Below, piece after piece: positions 40,553 through 48,841 of a stretch of DNA of 64,000 nucleotides. Numbering within the stretch: position 1 is the stretch's first letter; each line of letters starts with the position of its first letter. A program made the translations under genes and the position numbers. The DNA comes from Prauserella cavernicola (lineage in GTDB: Bacteria > Actinomycetota > Actinomycetes > Mycobacteriales > Pseudonocardiaceae): contig NZ_JAENJH010000001.1 of assembly GCF_016595675.1 (NCBI RefSeq), positions 682,001 through 746,000 of the forward strand, given 5' to 3'. The notes under the pieces were generated by a model that saw only the letters and a list, made by a program, of their open reading frames with translations, made no database searches and was not told where the DNA came from.

Positions 40553-41169
40553 GGCCGCATCACCTCCGCGAGTTGTGCACGAGCCCTCGCGATCCGTCCC
40601 CGCACCGCAGTCGTCGAACTGTCCACCACGTGTGCGATCTCGTCGTACGAACGCCCGTGGACCTCTCTGAGCAGCCAGCACGCCCGTTGTTCGGGGGTCA
40701 GCTGCCCCAGCGCCGCGAGCAGTGCCGCGACCTGGTCGTTGAGTTCGGCGGCGTGCTCCGGCTGCGCGTCGACCCGCCGCGTCGCGGTGGTGTCCGGGTC
40801 CACGTCGGCCATCGGGCGCCGCGCGCGCAGCACGTTCAGGCACCGGTTGGTGGTGGACCGGTAGAGCCACCCCACGAACGCGGAGTCGTCGTGCAGCTGG
40901 TCCAGCCGTCGCCATGCCGTCAGGAACACCTCCTGCACCACGTCCTCCGCGTCGCTGGAACTCGAGAGCATGCGCACCGCGAGCCGGTACATCGGTTCCT
41001 GATAGCGGCGCACCAGTGATTCGTAGGCCCGGACATCGCCGTTCCTGGCGCGCGCCACGAGCGCCGTCTCCTCGGTGCCGGGCACCGCCGTACCGGGTCT
41101 CACCACCGAGCCGGCCTCCGCCCCGACCTCATCACACCTCCCACGCACGCTTTCGCCGTCACCGACCAC
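40543..41169 (-). CDS. ECF-type RNA polymerase sigma factor
   Basis: 208 residues from the GTG at 41169. Region 2 (AYESLVRRYQEPMYRLAVRMLSSSSDAEDVVQEVFLTAWRRLDQL) and region 4 (LTPEQRACWLLREVHGRSYDEIAHVVDSSTTAVRGRIARARAQL) are clear, as in ECF sigma-70 factors. There is no C-terminal sensor extension. It heads the ten-gene Asp23 locus and overlaps the zinc-finger/Asp23 gene, so it probably drives that operon in response to envelope stress. An in-frame GTG further on could give a slightly shorter protein. Confidence 0.9.
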   Translation of the reverse strand: MVGDGESVRGRCDEVGAEAGSVVRPGTAVPGTEETALVARARNGDVRAYESLVRRYQEPMYRLAVRMLSSSSDAEDVVQEVFLTAWRRLDQLHDDSAFVGWLYRSTTNRCLNVLRARRPMADVDPDTTATRRVDAQPEHAAELNDQVAALLAALGQLTPEQRACWLLREVHGRSYDEIAHVVDSSTTAVRGRIARARAQLAEVMRPWR

Positions 41170-41217
41170 GACACGGCGACGGCCGAATCGTCACGGCCGA
41201 GCCTAGGGTGGTGTGCG

Positions 41218-42192
41218 TCACCTCGCCGAATGGCGACACGCCTGTGCGAGCAGGCCCGTCGGCGACACGACCTCGGCGACGTAACCGAGACAGGTCTCGC
41301 GGTCCCGTTGCCCGGTGGCGGGGTCGAGCACGAACGACACGGGCTCGGCGACGTCCTCGAGCACGCGCACGCCCCGGTAGTACGCCAGCAGCGCCGGGTC
41401 GGGCTCGCATGGGCCGTAGCCCTCGGCGAACCACTCTTGCTGACCCGTCGTGACGGGCGCGGTGGCGAGCACGCCGCCGCCGAGCACGAACATCAGGTCG
41501 CGTTCGCGCGGCGCGAGCACGGCGTCGTCGAAGTCGATGAGCACCGCCTCGCCGGGTCCTGGCAGCACGACGTTGCCGAGGTGCGGGTCGGCGTGGCAGG
41601 GCACGAACGCGGGCAGGTCGTCGCGACGGCTGAGCACGGCGGCGAGGCCGACGGTCCGCTCCCGCACGGCGCGCAGGTCGTCGCGGTGGGCGAGCCAGAG
41701 TGCGGCGAGCCGCCGCGCGCTCTCGCTCCGGGCCGTGTCGAGCGCGGCGTCGACCTCGTCGAACAACGTCACCCAGCGACCAGGATCGAAGGTCTCCTCG
41801 GCGACCCCGGCGCGCAGCGCCGCGTCCACGGGCAGCGCGTGCAGGCGGGCCAGCAGCGCACCGAAGGACACCCACTCGTCGCGGTCCATCGTGGACTCCA
41901 GAGCTCCCGCACCGTCGATCCATTCCACAACGGACAGTCGCGCTCCGTCGACGTCGGCCCACAGCTCGCCCGTGCGCGTCCGCACCGGAGCCGGCCTGCC
42001 CAGTGCGGCGGGCACCAGCACACCGGCGGGCGAGCCGCCCGAGGTCCACTTGACCGCGTAGCTCAGGCCCGCCTCGTCGGTGGCGCGACAGAGCAGCGCC
42101 GCGGGGTCCGCTCCCCCGTCGACGGGTTCCAGCGTGCGGAGAGGCAGGTCGTACTGGCTCGCCAGGAGTTCGCGGAGGCGCTCAGCGCTCAC
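41218..42192 (-). CDS. Aminoglycoside-phosphotransferase-fold kinase
   Basis: 324 residues from the GTG at 42192. The APH/choline-kinase fold is shown by the Brenner motif PCHADPHLGNVVLP (catalytic Asp in HAD, Asn in GN, about 205-215) and the metal-binding IDFDDAVLAPRERDL. The N-terminal lobe has SYAVKWTSGGS as the nucleotide-binding lysine region. Such genes encode kinases for small molecules or antibiotics; the substrate here is unknown. Its start overlaps the end of the ArsR-like regulator by 11 bases. Confidence 0.85.
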   Translation of the reverse strand: MSAERLRELLASQYDLPLRTLEPVDGGADPAALLCRATDEAGLSYAVKWTSGGSPAGVLVPAALGRPAPVRTRTGELWADVDGARLSVVEWIDGAGALESTMDRDEWVSFGALLARLHALPVDAALRAGVAEETFDPGRWVTLFDEVDAALDTARSESARRLAALWLAHRDDLRAVRERTVGLAAVLSRRDDLPAFVPCHADPHLGNVVLPGPGEAVLIDFDDAVLAPRERDLMFVLGGGVLATAPVTTGQQEWFAEGYGPCEPDPALLAYYRGVRVLEDVAEPVSFVLDPATGQRDRETCLGYVAEVVSPTGLLAQACRHSAR

Positions 42193-42736
42193 CCGGGTCG
42201 CCCTCCGGCAGCAGGATCGTGGTGAGCATCAGGCGCCGGTGCTCCCGCTCGTCCTCGGGCTCGGGAGCGGTGAGGTACGGGCCGAGCAATTCGGCGAAGG
42301 CCTCCTGGAGCCGCGGCAGGTCGTCGTCGGTGACGTAGAGGGCCGCCTGCGTGTAGTTGACGAGATCGCTCACGACGTCGATCTCGTCGCGCGCGAGGTA
42401 GGCGTCGAAGTCGGCGCCGAGCCGGGCGAGCATGAGGTTGAAGGCGCCCCGGTGCTCGTCGCGGCTCATCGCGGCCGCGCCCTCGTCGTCCACGCTGCGC
42501 CGGGTCTCGTCGAGGCGGTAGGTCCGCTCGACGGCTCCCCGCACCTGGCGCTCCGAGACCACCACGAGCACGCCCGCGTCCGCGAGCACGCCGACGTGCC
42601 GGTACAGCGTGGTGACGGGGACGTCGTCGATCAGCTCGCGCAGCTGCGTGGTGGTGAGCTCACGACCGAAGAACGCGCGCACGATCCGCCAGCGCACCGG
42701 GTGCAGCAGCACCTCACTCAGCCGACGCTCGGCCAT
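42182..42736 (-). CDS. ArsR-like winged-helix regulator
   Basis: 184 residues from the ATG at 42736 with GGAGG 4 bases upstream; a GTG at 42739 is less likely. Residues about 8-75 form an ArsR/PadR-type winged helix (HPVRWRIVRAFFGRELTTTQLRELIDDVPVTTLYRHVGVLADAGVLVVVSERQVRGAVERTYRLDE). The remainder is helical and acidic. It is divergent from the ABC exporter genes and upstream of the APH-type kinase, so it could control both. GTAATGTTAC at 42827 is a candidate site. Confidence 0.8.
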   Translation of the reverse strand: MAERRLSEVLLHPVRWRIVRAFFGRELTTTQLRELIDDVPVTTLYRHVGVLADAGVLVVVSERQVRGAVERTYRLDETRRSVDDEGAAAMSRDEHRGAFNLMLARLGADFDAYLARDEIDVVSDLVNYTQAALYVTDDDLPRLQEAFAELLGPYLTAPEPEDEREHRRLMLTTILLPEGDPGER

Positions 42737-42826
42737 CACACCTCCGTCACGATCCGGATCACGGCCACGGTGCCGAGGCTAGCAACGGTCCGTGACCGCC
42801 GCCCTCGCCCATTGTTTCCATAGTTG

Positions 42827-42836
42827 GTAATGTTAC
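42827..42836. promoter_or_regulatory. Possible operator GTAATGTTAC
   Basis: GTAA-TG-TTAC is a short perfect palindrome in the AT-rich middle of the 132-base gap between the ArsR-like gene (start 42736) and the ABC ATPase (start 42869). Position suggests dual control. Confidence 0.4.
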
Positions 42837-42868
42837 TGTCACTGGAACTACTGGGGAGGTGGCGGCGC

Positions 42869-43585
42869 GTGCGCATCGACGTCGACAGAGTGGGAAAGCG
42901 GTACGGCGGCGTCCGCGCGGTGGACGAGCTGTCCTTCGCCGCGCGGCCCGGCGCGATCACGGGATTCCTGGGCCCCAACGGTTCCGGGAAGTCCACGACG
43001 ATGCGGATCATCCTCGGGCTCGCCTCCCCCGACACGGGCTCAGCCACGCTCGACGGGCGCCGCTACGCCGAGCTCGACCACCCGACGCGCGACGTGGGCG
43101 CTGTGCTCGACACGATGCGCGCGCATCCCGCCATGACCTGCCGGGACCACCTGCGGCTGCACGCCCGGCTCGGCGGTCACGCGCCCCACCGGGTCGACGA
43201 GGCGGCCGAGCAGTCCGGCGTCACCGCCTTCGCGCAGCGGCGGGTGCGGACGCTGTCGACGGGCATGCGGCAGCGCCTCGCGCTGGCCACGGCCCTGCTC
43301 GGGGATCCCGGCGTGCTGGTGCTCGACGAGCCCGCGAACGGACTCGATCCCCACGGGCTGGCCTGGCTGCGCGACCTGCTCACCCGGCTCGCGGCCGAGG
43401 GACGCACGCTGCTGGTGTCGAGTCACGTGCTCGCCGAACTCGAAGTCCTCGCCGACGACGTGGTGATCATCGCCGACGGCAGGCTCGTCGCCGAAGGCCC
43501 GCTGCGCGAGGTGCTCGCCGCCGCGGGCGAACCGCGGTCGCTCGAACAGGTCTTTCTGAGCCTCACCGAGGGGGCGGCTCGATGA
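42869..43585 (+). CDS. ABC exporter ATP-binding protein
   Basis: 238 residues from the GTG at 42869 (GGGGAGG upstream; a longer frame to 42824 lacks a good site). Walker A GPNGSGKST, signature LSTGMRQR, Walker B VLVLDEP and the switch histidine in SSHVLAEL are present. The closest subgroup is the ABC-2 type exporter ATPases (bacitracin/lantibiotic resistance and cytochrome-related). The 3' end overlaps the permease start by 4 bases. Cargo unknown; control by the ArsR-like protein is likely. Confidence 0.9.
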   Translation: MRIDVDRVGKRYGGVRAVDELSFAARPGAITGFLGPNGSGKSTTMRIILGLASPDTGSATLDGRRYAELDHPTRDVGAVLDTMRAHPAMTCRDHLRLHARLGGHAPHRVDEAAEQSGVTAFAQRRVRTLSTGMRQRLALATALLGDPGVLVLDEPANGLDPHGLAWLRDLLTRLAAEGRTLLVSSHVLAELEVLADDVVIIADGRLVAEGPLREVLAAAGEPRSLEQVFLSLTEGAAR

Positions 43586-44376
43586 CGCGACTCGTCGGCG
43601 CCGAGCTGTTCCGGGTCCGCGCCAGCGGACTCTGGCTGTGGTCACTGCTCGCGGCGCTCGTCCTCGGCTGCGGGTTCACGACGCTGTTCACGGCGATCGG
43701 GCCCGAGAACTTCGACCCGCCGCTGCCGGGTCTCGGCACGAGCGAGGGCGTGCGGGCCGTGCTCGGGCTCGCCACCACGACGCTGTTCGTGCCCGCCCTG
43801 ATCGGCGCCATCGCCGTGACGGGCGACTACCGCCACCAGACGCTCGGTCAGACGGTCCTCGCCGAGCCGCGGCGTGGCCGGGTGCTGGCCGCGAAACTCG
43901 TCGCGCTCGCGGTCGTCGGCGCGGGCTATGCGCTGGTCGTCGTCGCAGGCACGGTCGCGGCGCTCTACGGCACCACCGCACTGACGGGCACCCGGCTCGG
44001 GGCACCGCCGGGCGAGGTGTTCGCGATCCTGCTCGGCACTGCGGCCGCGATCGTGGCGTACACGCTGATCGGGGGCGGCATCGGCGCGCTCGTGCGCCAT
44101 CAGCTCGCCGCCGTGGGCGTGGTGCTCGGCTACTTCGCGGTCGCCGAGATCGTGGTACTGGTGATCCCCGGAGTGAACCACGCCTACCCGTATCTGCCCG
44201 GCGGGGCCAGTGCCGCGCTCACCGGCTTCGGCTACCTCACCGACGCCGTCGCCGCCGACACCGGCGCGGTCACCACGTTGCTGTCGCCGTGGGCGGGATT
44301 CACCGTGCTCCTCGGCTACGCCGTGGCCGCGGCAGTGCTCGCCACCATGAGCTCGCTGCGCCGCGACATCGCCTGA
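43582..44376 (+). CDS. ABC-2 type exporter permease
   Basis: 264 residues with about six hydrophobic segments. The large first extracytoplasmic region, the TGDYRHQTLGQTVLAEPRRGRVLAAKL segment after helix 2, and the pairing with the ATPase identify it as an ABC-2/BcrB-like permease. The start ATG overlaps the ATPase stop. It is followed 11 bases later by a TCCACTGTGGA palindrome. Confidence 0.85.
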   Translation: MTRLVGAELFRVRASGLWLWSLLAALVLGCGFTTLFTAIGPENFDPPLPGLGTSEGVRAVLGLATTTLFVPALIGAIAVTGDYRHQTLGQTVLAEPRRGRVLAAKLVALAVVGAGYALVVVAGTVAALYGTTALTGTRLGAPPGEVFAILLGTAAAIVAYTLIGGGIGALVRHQLAAVGVVLGYFAVAEIVVLVIPGVNHAYPYLPGGASAALTGFGYLTDAVAADTGAVTTLLSPWAGFTVLLGYAVAAAVLATMSSLRRDIA

Positions 44377-44387
44377 CGCGACCGTTG

Positions 44388-44398
44388 TCCACTGTGGA
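44388..44398. repeat. End-of-gene palindrome TCCACTGTGGA
   Basis: Perfect 11-base palindrome between the stop of the exporter permease (44376) and the stop of the convergent PAP2-like gene (44402). Same motif as at 35810 and 58835. Confidence 0.6.
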
Positions 44399-44401
44399 TC
44401 G

Positions 44402-45022
44402 TCAGACCAGAAGTGCGAACGCCCCGCCACCGATCACCGCACCCGCGACGGTGCCCGCGAGCACCTGGGCGAGAGTGTGGTCGCCGAGCCGCACGCGCGA
44501 CCAGCCGACCGCCGCGACCGCGACGGCACCCGCCCACGCGGCCGGACCGTAGGCCACGGCGAGGATCACCACCGCCCCCGCGGCGACGGCCGCGTGCATG
44601 GACACCTTCCACCGCACCGTGATGGCACCCGTCACGAGCAGGCAGGCCAGCATGGCGACGTCGAGGGCGACGAGCATCCGGGGCGCGCCGAACACCAGCA
44701 GCAGCGCGAGCCCGACGCCGCTGAGCACGATCAGCGTGAGGAACGGGACGAGCCTGCCCTCGCGGTTGCGCACGTGGTGGCTGTCCCAGCGCCCGGTGCG
44801 CGCGCCCCAGACGATCACGCCCATGGGCAGGATGCTGCTGGTGAGCGCGATCAGCAGACCCCAGCCGATCGTGGGCAGCACGGCTTCGGTGGCACGCCAG
44901 GCCACCGCACCGGACAGCGCCAGCACGAGCACCCACGGCGCGAGCGCCTCCGAGAGCACCGTCGCCGCCACCGGGACTCGGGGCGACGCGGCGGAATCGG
45001 TCTGCTCGCTGGTTGCGGTCAC
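44402..45022 (-). CDS. PAP2-like integral membrane protein
   Basis: 206 residues, about six hydrophobic segments. The residues KVSMHAAVAAG and SRVRLGDHTLAQVLAG correspond to the second and third PAP2 phosphatase motifs. The final SRxxxxxHxxxD lacks the terminal Asp (it is Gln), and the N-terminal KxxxxxxRP motif is not evident. It may be a degenerate or divergent lipid-phosphate phosphatase, or a structural relative. Divergent from the siderophore-interacting protein gene. Confidence 0.72.
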   Translation of the reverse strand: MTATSEQTDSAASPRVPVAATVLSEALAPWVLVLALSGAVAWRATEAVLPTIGWGLLIALTSSILPMGVIVWGARTGRWDSHHVRNREGRLVPFLTLIVLSGVGLALLLVFGAPRMLVALDVAMLACLLVTGAITVRWKVSMHAAVAAGAVVILAVAYGPAAWAGAVAVAAVGWSRVRLGDHTLAQVLAGTVAGAVIGGGAFALLV

Positions 45023-45107
45023 GGACTCCCCCTACGTCGGTGCGCACGGAAACCGTATCGCCACGGGGCCACCATCGGGCCCCGTGCCCCACACCGCCGA
45101 CGCGCGC

Positions 45108-45126
45108 TAAGCTGAGCCTAACCTAA
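45108..45126. promoter_or_regulatory. IdeR/DtxR iron box
   Basis: Read on the minus strand, TTAGGTTAGGCTCAGCTTA matches the IdeR consensus TTAGGTTAGGCTAACCTAA at 16 of 19 positions. It ends 12 bases before the ATG of the siderophore-interacting protein. Iron-dependent repression of that gene is the natural reading. Confidence 0.8.
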
Positions 45127-45138
45127 CCAGGAGGCGTG

Positions 45139-45981
45139 ATGGCGCGTTCGAACTTCTCGGCCACCAGGGTCAAGCCCGAGACATCGCGGCTGCTGACGCC
45201 GCACGTGCTGCGCCGCGAGCGGATCTCCGAGCACTTCGCCAGGGTCACGCTCGGCGGCACCGACCTCGTCGACTTCACGCACATGGGCTTCGACCAGTGG
45301 TTCCGGCTGTTCATCCCCATCGCGCAGGACTCGCTGTCGCGCCTGCCGAACAAGCTCGACACGCTCGCCTACGCCAGGTACCTCGCGATCTCCAAGACCA
45401 GCAGGCCCGTCCTGCGCAACTACACCGTGCGCGCCTTCCGCCAGGACGGCACCGACGGCACCGGGGGGCCCGAGCTCGACGTCGACTTCGTGCTGCACGG
45501 CAATCCGGAGGGCGAGCTGCCCGGACCCGCCGCGACGTGGGCGCAGTCGTGCTCGCCGGGCGACCCGGTCGCGATCCTCGACGAGGGCATCGGCTTCACC
45601 CCGCGCCCCGGGCTCGACCGCGTGCGCCTCGTCGCCGACGAGAGCGGACTGCCCGCCGTCGCCGGCATCCTCGCGTCGCTGCCCGAGGACACGCTCGGCG
45701 AGGCGATCATCGAGGTGCCCGCCGACGACGACCGCCAGGAACTCCGGAAGCCCCCCGGCGTCGACGTGACCTGGGTGGTCCGCACCGACCCCTCGGCCAC
45801 GCCGGGGCAGGCCGCGCTCGCGGCGGCCGTCGAGCACGACGAGCCCGGCGAACCGTGCTACCGCTGGGTCGTCGGCGAGCAGTCGCTGCCCACGAGCCTG
45901 CGCAGGCACTGGGTCCGCGCGGGCGTGCCGAAGGAGGACATCATGTTCTGCGGCTACTGGAGAGCGGGCCGCGGGCACTGA
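45139..45981 (+). CDS. Siderophore-interacting protein (FAD-dependent ferric reductase family)
   Basis: 280 residues from the ATG at 45139 with GGAGG upstream. The SIP family N-terminal FAD-binding barrel (LLTPHVLRRERISEHFARVTLGG and RPVLRNYTVRAFR with the flavin-binding RxYT motif) is followed by the C-terminal NAD-binding-like domain ending KEDIMFCGYWRAGRGH. These flavoproteins reduce ferric siderophores in the cytoplasm. An iron box sits immediately upstream, consistent with low-iron induction. Confidence 0.9.
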   Translation: MARSNFSATRVKPETSRLLTPHVLRRERISEHFARVTLGGTDLVDFTHMGFDQWFRLFIPIAQDSLSRLPNKLDTLAYARYLAISKTSRPVLRNYTVRAFRQDGTDGTGGPELDVDFVLHGNPEGELPGPAATWAQSCSPGDPVAILDEGIGFTPRPGLDRVRLVADESGLPAVAGILASLPEDTLGEAIIEVPADDDRQELRKPPGVDVTWVVRTDPSATPGQAALAAAVEHDEPGEPCYRWVVGEQSLPTSLRRHWVRAGVPKEDIMFCGYWRAGRGH

Positions 45982-45985
45982 GAGC

Positions 45986-46144
45986 TCAGCCGCGGCGGGG
46001 GCGGCGCCTGCCGGTGCCCAGCGCGCCGATGAGGTCGATGGCCAGGCACACGAACAACGCGATGCCCCAGTTGTTCCACGGGCCCCACGACGCGACGTCG
46101 GGCGTGCCGTTGACCAGCCACACGATGAGCCAGATGACCGTCAC
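45986..46144 (-). CDS. Small two-helix membrane protein
   Basis: 52 residues from a GTG at 46144. The sequence VTVIWLIVWLVNGTPDVASW is followed by GPWNNWGIALFVCLAIDLIG and a basic tail (TGRRRPRRG). Two membrane helices are joined by a short loop, with a WNNWGIA pattern I believe recurs in other small actinobacterial proteins. Not in a longer reading frame. It is convergent with the siderophore gene, whose stop is 5 bases away. Confidence 0.6.
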   Translation of the reverse strand: MTVIWLIVWLVNGTPDVASWGPWNNWGIALFVCLAIDLIGALGTGRRRPRRG

Positions 46145-46201
46145 GCGCTCAATCGTCGCGAGCGGTGCCCCGCGCGCACAGAGGCCGAAGACCCTCCGGG
46201 C

Positions 46202-47584
46202 TCAGCACTCCACGACATTGACCGGCAGCAACGTCAGCGCGAGGCCGCCGGTGGAGGTCTCCTTGTAGCGATCGCTCATGTCCCTGCCGGTGTCACGCAT
46301 CGTGGTGATCACCTGGTCCAGCGAGACGCGATGGGTGCCGTCGCCGCGCAGCGCCATGCGCGCGGCGTTGATCGCCTTGCCCGCGGCGATCGCGTTGCGT
46401 TCGATGCACGGGATCTGCACCAGCCCGCCCACCGGGTCGCACGTCATGCCGAGGCTGTGCTCCATCGCGATCTCGGCGGCGTTCTGCACCTGGCCCGGCG
46501 TGCCGCCGAGCACCTCGGCGAGCCCGGCCGCCGCCATCGACGACGCGGATCCCACCTCACCCTGGCAGCCGACCTCGGCGCCCGAGATCGACGCCTGTTC
46601 CTTGCACAGTGAGCCGATCGCGCCCGCGGTGAGCAGGAAGTCGACCGTGGTCGCGTCGGCGTCGGCCCGGCCGCGCGGGGTGTAGTGGGTCGCGTAGTGC
46701 AGCACGGCGGGGACGATGCCCGCCGCGCCGTTGGTCGGCGCGGTCACCACGCGCCCGCCCGCCGCGTTCTCCTCGTTGACGGCGAGCGCGACGAGGTTCA
46801 CCCAGTCCTCGGCCAGCGCCGGGTCGCGGCCGGGGTCCTCGCGCCGCAGCTGCTCGTACCAGGAGCTCGCCCTGCGCCGCACCGCGAGCCCGCCCGGCAG
46901 CTCGCCCGCCGTGGTGATGCCGCGGTCGACGCACTCCCACATCACGTCCCGGATGTGCAGCAGTCGCGCCACCACGTCGGCGCGGGAGCGCGTGCGGCAC
47001 TCGAAGTCCAGCATCACCGCGCTGATCGGCGCGTTCTGGCACAGCGTGGCCAGCTCCGCCGCGGTCCCGAACGGGCCGGTCCCGCCGCGCTGTCGCGTGG
47101 CACCCGCCTCCAGCTCGGCGGCCGTGACGACGAAACCGCCGCCGACGGAGAAGTACGTCTGCTCGTAGAGCGCTGTCCCGCTCGCGTCGCGCGCCGTCAG
47201 CCGCAGGCCGTTGGGATGTTCGGGCAGCACAGTGGTGGCGAGCAGTTGCAGCTCGTCCTCCCGCAGCGGCACGGCGGGGCCGCCGGTGAGCCGGACGTGC
47301 CCGCTCCCACGGATCGTGGCCAAACGCTGCTCCAGCTCGTCGCCGGTGACCTCCTCCGGCAGACAGCCGTCGAGACCGAGCAGCACGGCCGACAGCGTGC
47401 CGTGGCCGCGGCCGGTGGCGGCCAGCGAACCGTAGAGCCGCACGTCGATCCGGGCGGCGCTCGCCACGACGTCGAGGGCGGCGAGATCGCGCGTGAACCG
47501 GCCCGCGGCCCGCATCGGGCCGACCGTGTGGGAACTGGACGGGCCCACGCCGACCGAGAAGAGATCGAACACGCTCACCGTCAT
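46202..47584 (-). CDS. sdaA: L-serine ammonia-lyase (single-chain, iron-sulfur type)
   Basis: 460 residues. The N-terminal beta-domain starts with [25 protein letters not shown], and the C-terminal alpha-domain has the Fe-S and substrate-site segments [23 protein letters not shown] and [19 protein letters not shown]. Full length for the fused SdaA form. It converts L-serine to pyruvate and ammonia. A tandem glycine riboswitch lies immediately upstream, so the enzyme is probably made when glycine is plentiful, to drain serine/glycine carbon. Confidence 0.95.
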   Translation of the reverse strand: MTVSVFDLFSVGVGPSSSHTVGPMRAAGRFTRDLAALDVVASAARIDVRLYGSLAATGRGHGTLSAVLLGLDGCLPEEVTGDELEQRLATIRGSGHVRLTGGPAVPLREDELQLLATTVLPEHPNGLRLTARDASGTALYEQTYFSVGGGFVVTAAELEAGATRQRGGTGPFGTAAELATLCQNAPISAVMLDFECRTRSRADVVARLLHIRDVMWECVDRGITTAGELPGGLAVRRRASSWYEQLRREDPGRDPALAEDWVNLVALAVNEENAAGGRVVTAPTNGAAGIVPAVLHYATHYTPRGRADADATTVDFLLTAGAIGSLCKEQASISGAEVGCQGEVGSASSMAAAGLAEVLGGTPGQVQNAAEIAMEHSLGMTCDPVGGLVQIPCIERNAIAAGKAINAARMALRGDGTHRVSLDQVITTMRDTGRDMSDRYKETSTGGLALTLLPVNVVEC

Positions 47585-47639
47585 CGCGAGGCCTCCAGAC
47601 AGCCGTGGGGATCGGCGGCGCCGGCGGCACCGCGTGCGT

Positions 47640-47811
47640 CTCCCCGCTCTGTCGTCGGACCTGAGAGTTTGGCGGGAGGACCCGCTTGCCCCTTCGGTGC
47701 GCCCGCCCCGGGCGCTTTCCAGAGTCGCCTCGACACAGCGGTACTGGGGCCTGAGAGATTCCCGGGGAGGGTTGCTCCTACGGCTCCGGCGCGAGGCCGG
47801 ATCTCCCGCCG
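47640..47811 (-). promoter_or_regulatory. Tandem glycine riboswitch upstream of sdaA
   Basis: On the minus strand two aptamers are recognisable. The first, near 47811-47720, includes GGAGATCC, AATCTCTCAGG and a downstream GACTCTGG element. The second, near 47719-47640, includes GCACCGAAGGGGCAAGC, AAACTCTCAGG and GACAGAG. The conserved CTCTCAGG core occurs at 47750-47757 and 47660-47667. These are the hallmarks of the gcvT-type glycine riboswitch. It ends about 55 bases before the sdaA start, so translation or termination control of that gene is expected. Confidence 0.9.
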
Positions 47812-47854
47812 TGCTTCGAGCGGCGTATGCGGTTGTGGCGCCGACTGTGCCACA

Positions 47855-48676
47855 TCAGCAGCCGCCGCGGCACCCCCGCTCGCCGGGCACCCGCTGTGCG
47901 CTGAGCAGCTCCCGGGTGCGCCGCACGGCGGCCTCCCGCTCGGGGCCGTTGACGGCCAGTGCCCGCACGACGGGGTCGTCCGGACCACGGCGCGAGCGCA
48001 CCTCGGCGAGCCGGTCCTCGAACCCGACGCGCCCGCCGTCCGGGGTCGTCGTCATGTCGCAGTACCAGAGCGCGTCCCGCGCAGCGGTGCGCTCGTCGGC
48101 GAACTCGGCCAGCTCGGTGGCGAGTCCCACGAGGTCGGCGACGGCGGCCGCGCCCGCGTGGTGGGCCACGAGCGCGCACACCCGCTCGGGCGCTCCGTGC
48201 TCGGCGAGGAACCGGGCGCCGTCGAGCTGGTGGAACCCCACCACGTTCAGTGCGCTCACGTAGCCGATGTCGTGCAGCCACGCCGAGGCTACGAGGATCT
48301 CCGCCTCCTCGTGCGGCAGCGCGCGGGCGACCTCCTCGGCCCTGCCCGCGACACCCTGGGTGTGCGCCCAGCGCCGGGGCAGCTCGGCGGCCAGCACGTC
48401 GCGCGCGGTGTGGCGCGCCCAGGTGCTCAGCGCCGCCCCCGAGGTGGCTCGGGGCGGCACGGCTCTGAGCTCGGCCCGGACGGCCCGCTCCACGAGAATC
48501 GGCACGAACGTGTGCACCCGCGCCTGCGCGAACCGGGCCAGCGCCCGCTCCACCCAGGTGTGCACCACTCCGGCCGGCACGCGGTCCTGCTCGCGTACGA
48601 GACGCGCTTCGAGGTCCCGGACCTGCTGATCGACGTGCGGTTCCAGCGAACGGCCCGCAGTCGCAACCTGCGCCAT
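47855..48676 (-). CDS. HD-domain phosphohydrolase with helical N-terminal domain
   Basis: 273 residues from the ATG at 48676. An N-terminal three-helix-like region (about 1-85, rich in Ala, Arg, Glu) precedes an HD domain whose metal-binding residues are seen in RWAHTQGVAGRAEEV (His), SAWLHDIGYVSAL (the HD pair), and HHAGAAAVADLVG. HD proteins hydrolyse phosphate esters or nucleotides. It is transcribed toward the riboswitch but ends before it. Substrate unknown. Confidence 0.82.
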   Translation of the reverse strand: MAQVATAGRSLEPHVDQQVRDLEARLVREQDRVPAGVVHTWVERALARFAQARVHTFVPILVERAVRAELRAVPPRATSGAALSTWARHTARDVLAAELPRRWAHTQGVAGRAEEVARALPHEEAEILVASAWLHDIGYVSALNVVGFHQLDGARFLAEHGAPERVCALVAHHAGAAAVADLVGLATELAEFADERTAARDALWYCDMTTTPDGGRVGFEDRLAEVRSRRGPDDPVVRALAVNGPEREAAVRRTRELLSAQRVPGERGCRGGC

Positions 48677-48841
48677 GACTCTCGCCCCGTTCCCTCTCGA
48701 GCCGGCTCGGCGAAATCCGAGTGTCGGCCCCTTGACGGCTCGTGGCAAGTGCCGGAGGGCCCGCGAGAAAGAAGTCACAGGTCCTCCGGGCCGACGCCCG
48801 CCGTTCACCGCCCGCTCGCCCACCGCGGCTACCGTGCGCGC

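Noticed and set aside
46685..48841. Long plus-strand frame leading into the LysR gene from 46685
   Set aside because: The first part crosses sdaA, the riboswitch and the HD gene in antisense; only the portion from the GTG at 48842 has LysR features.
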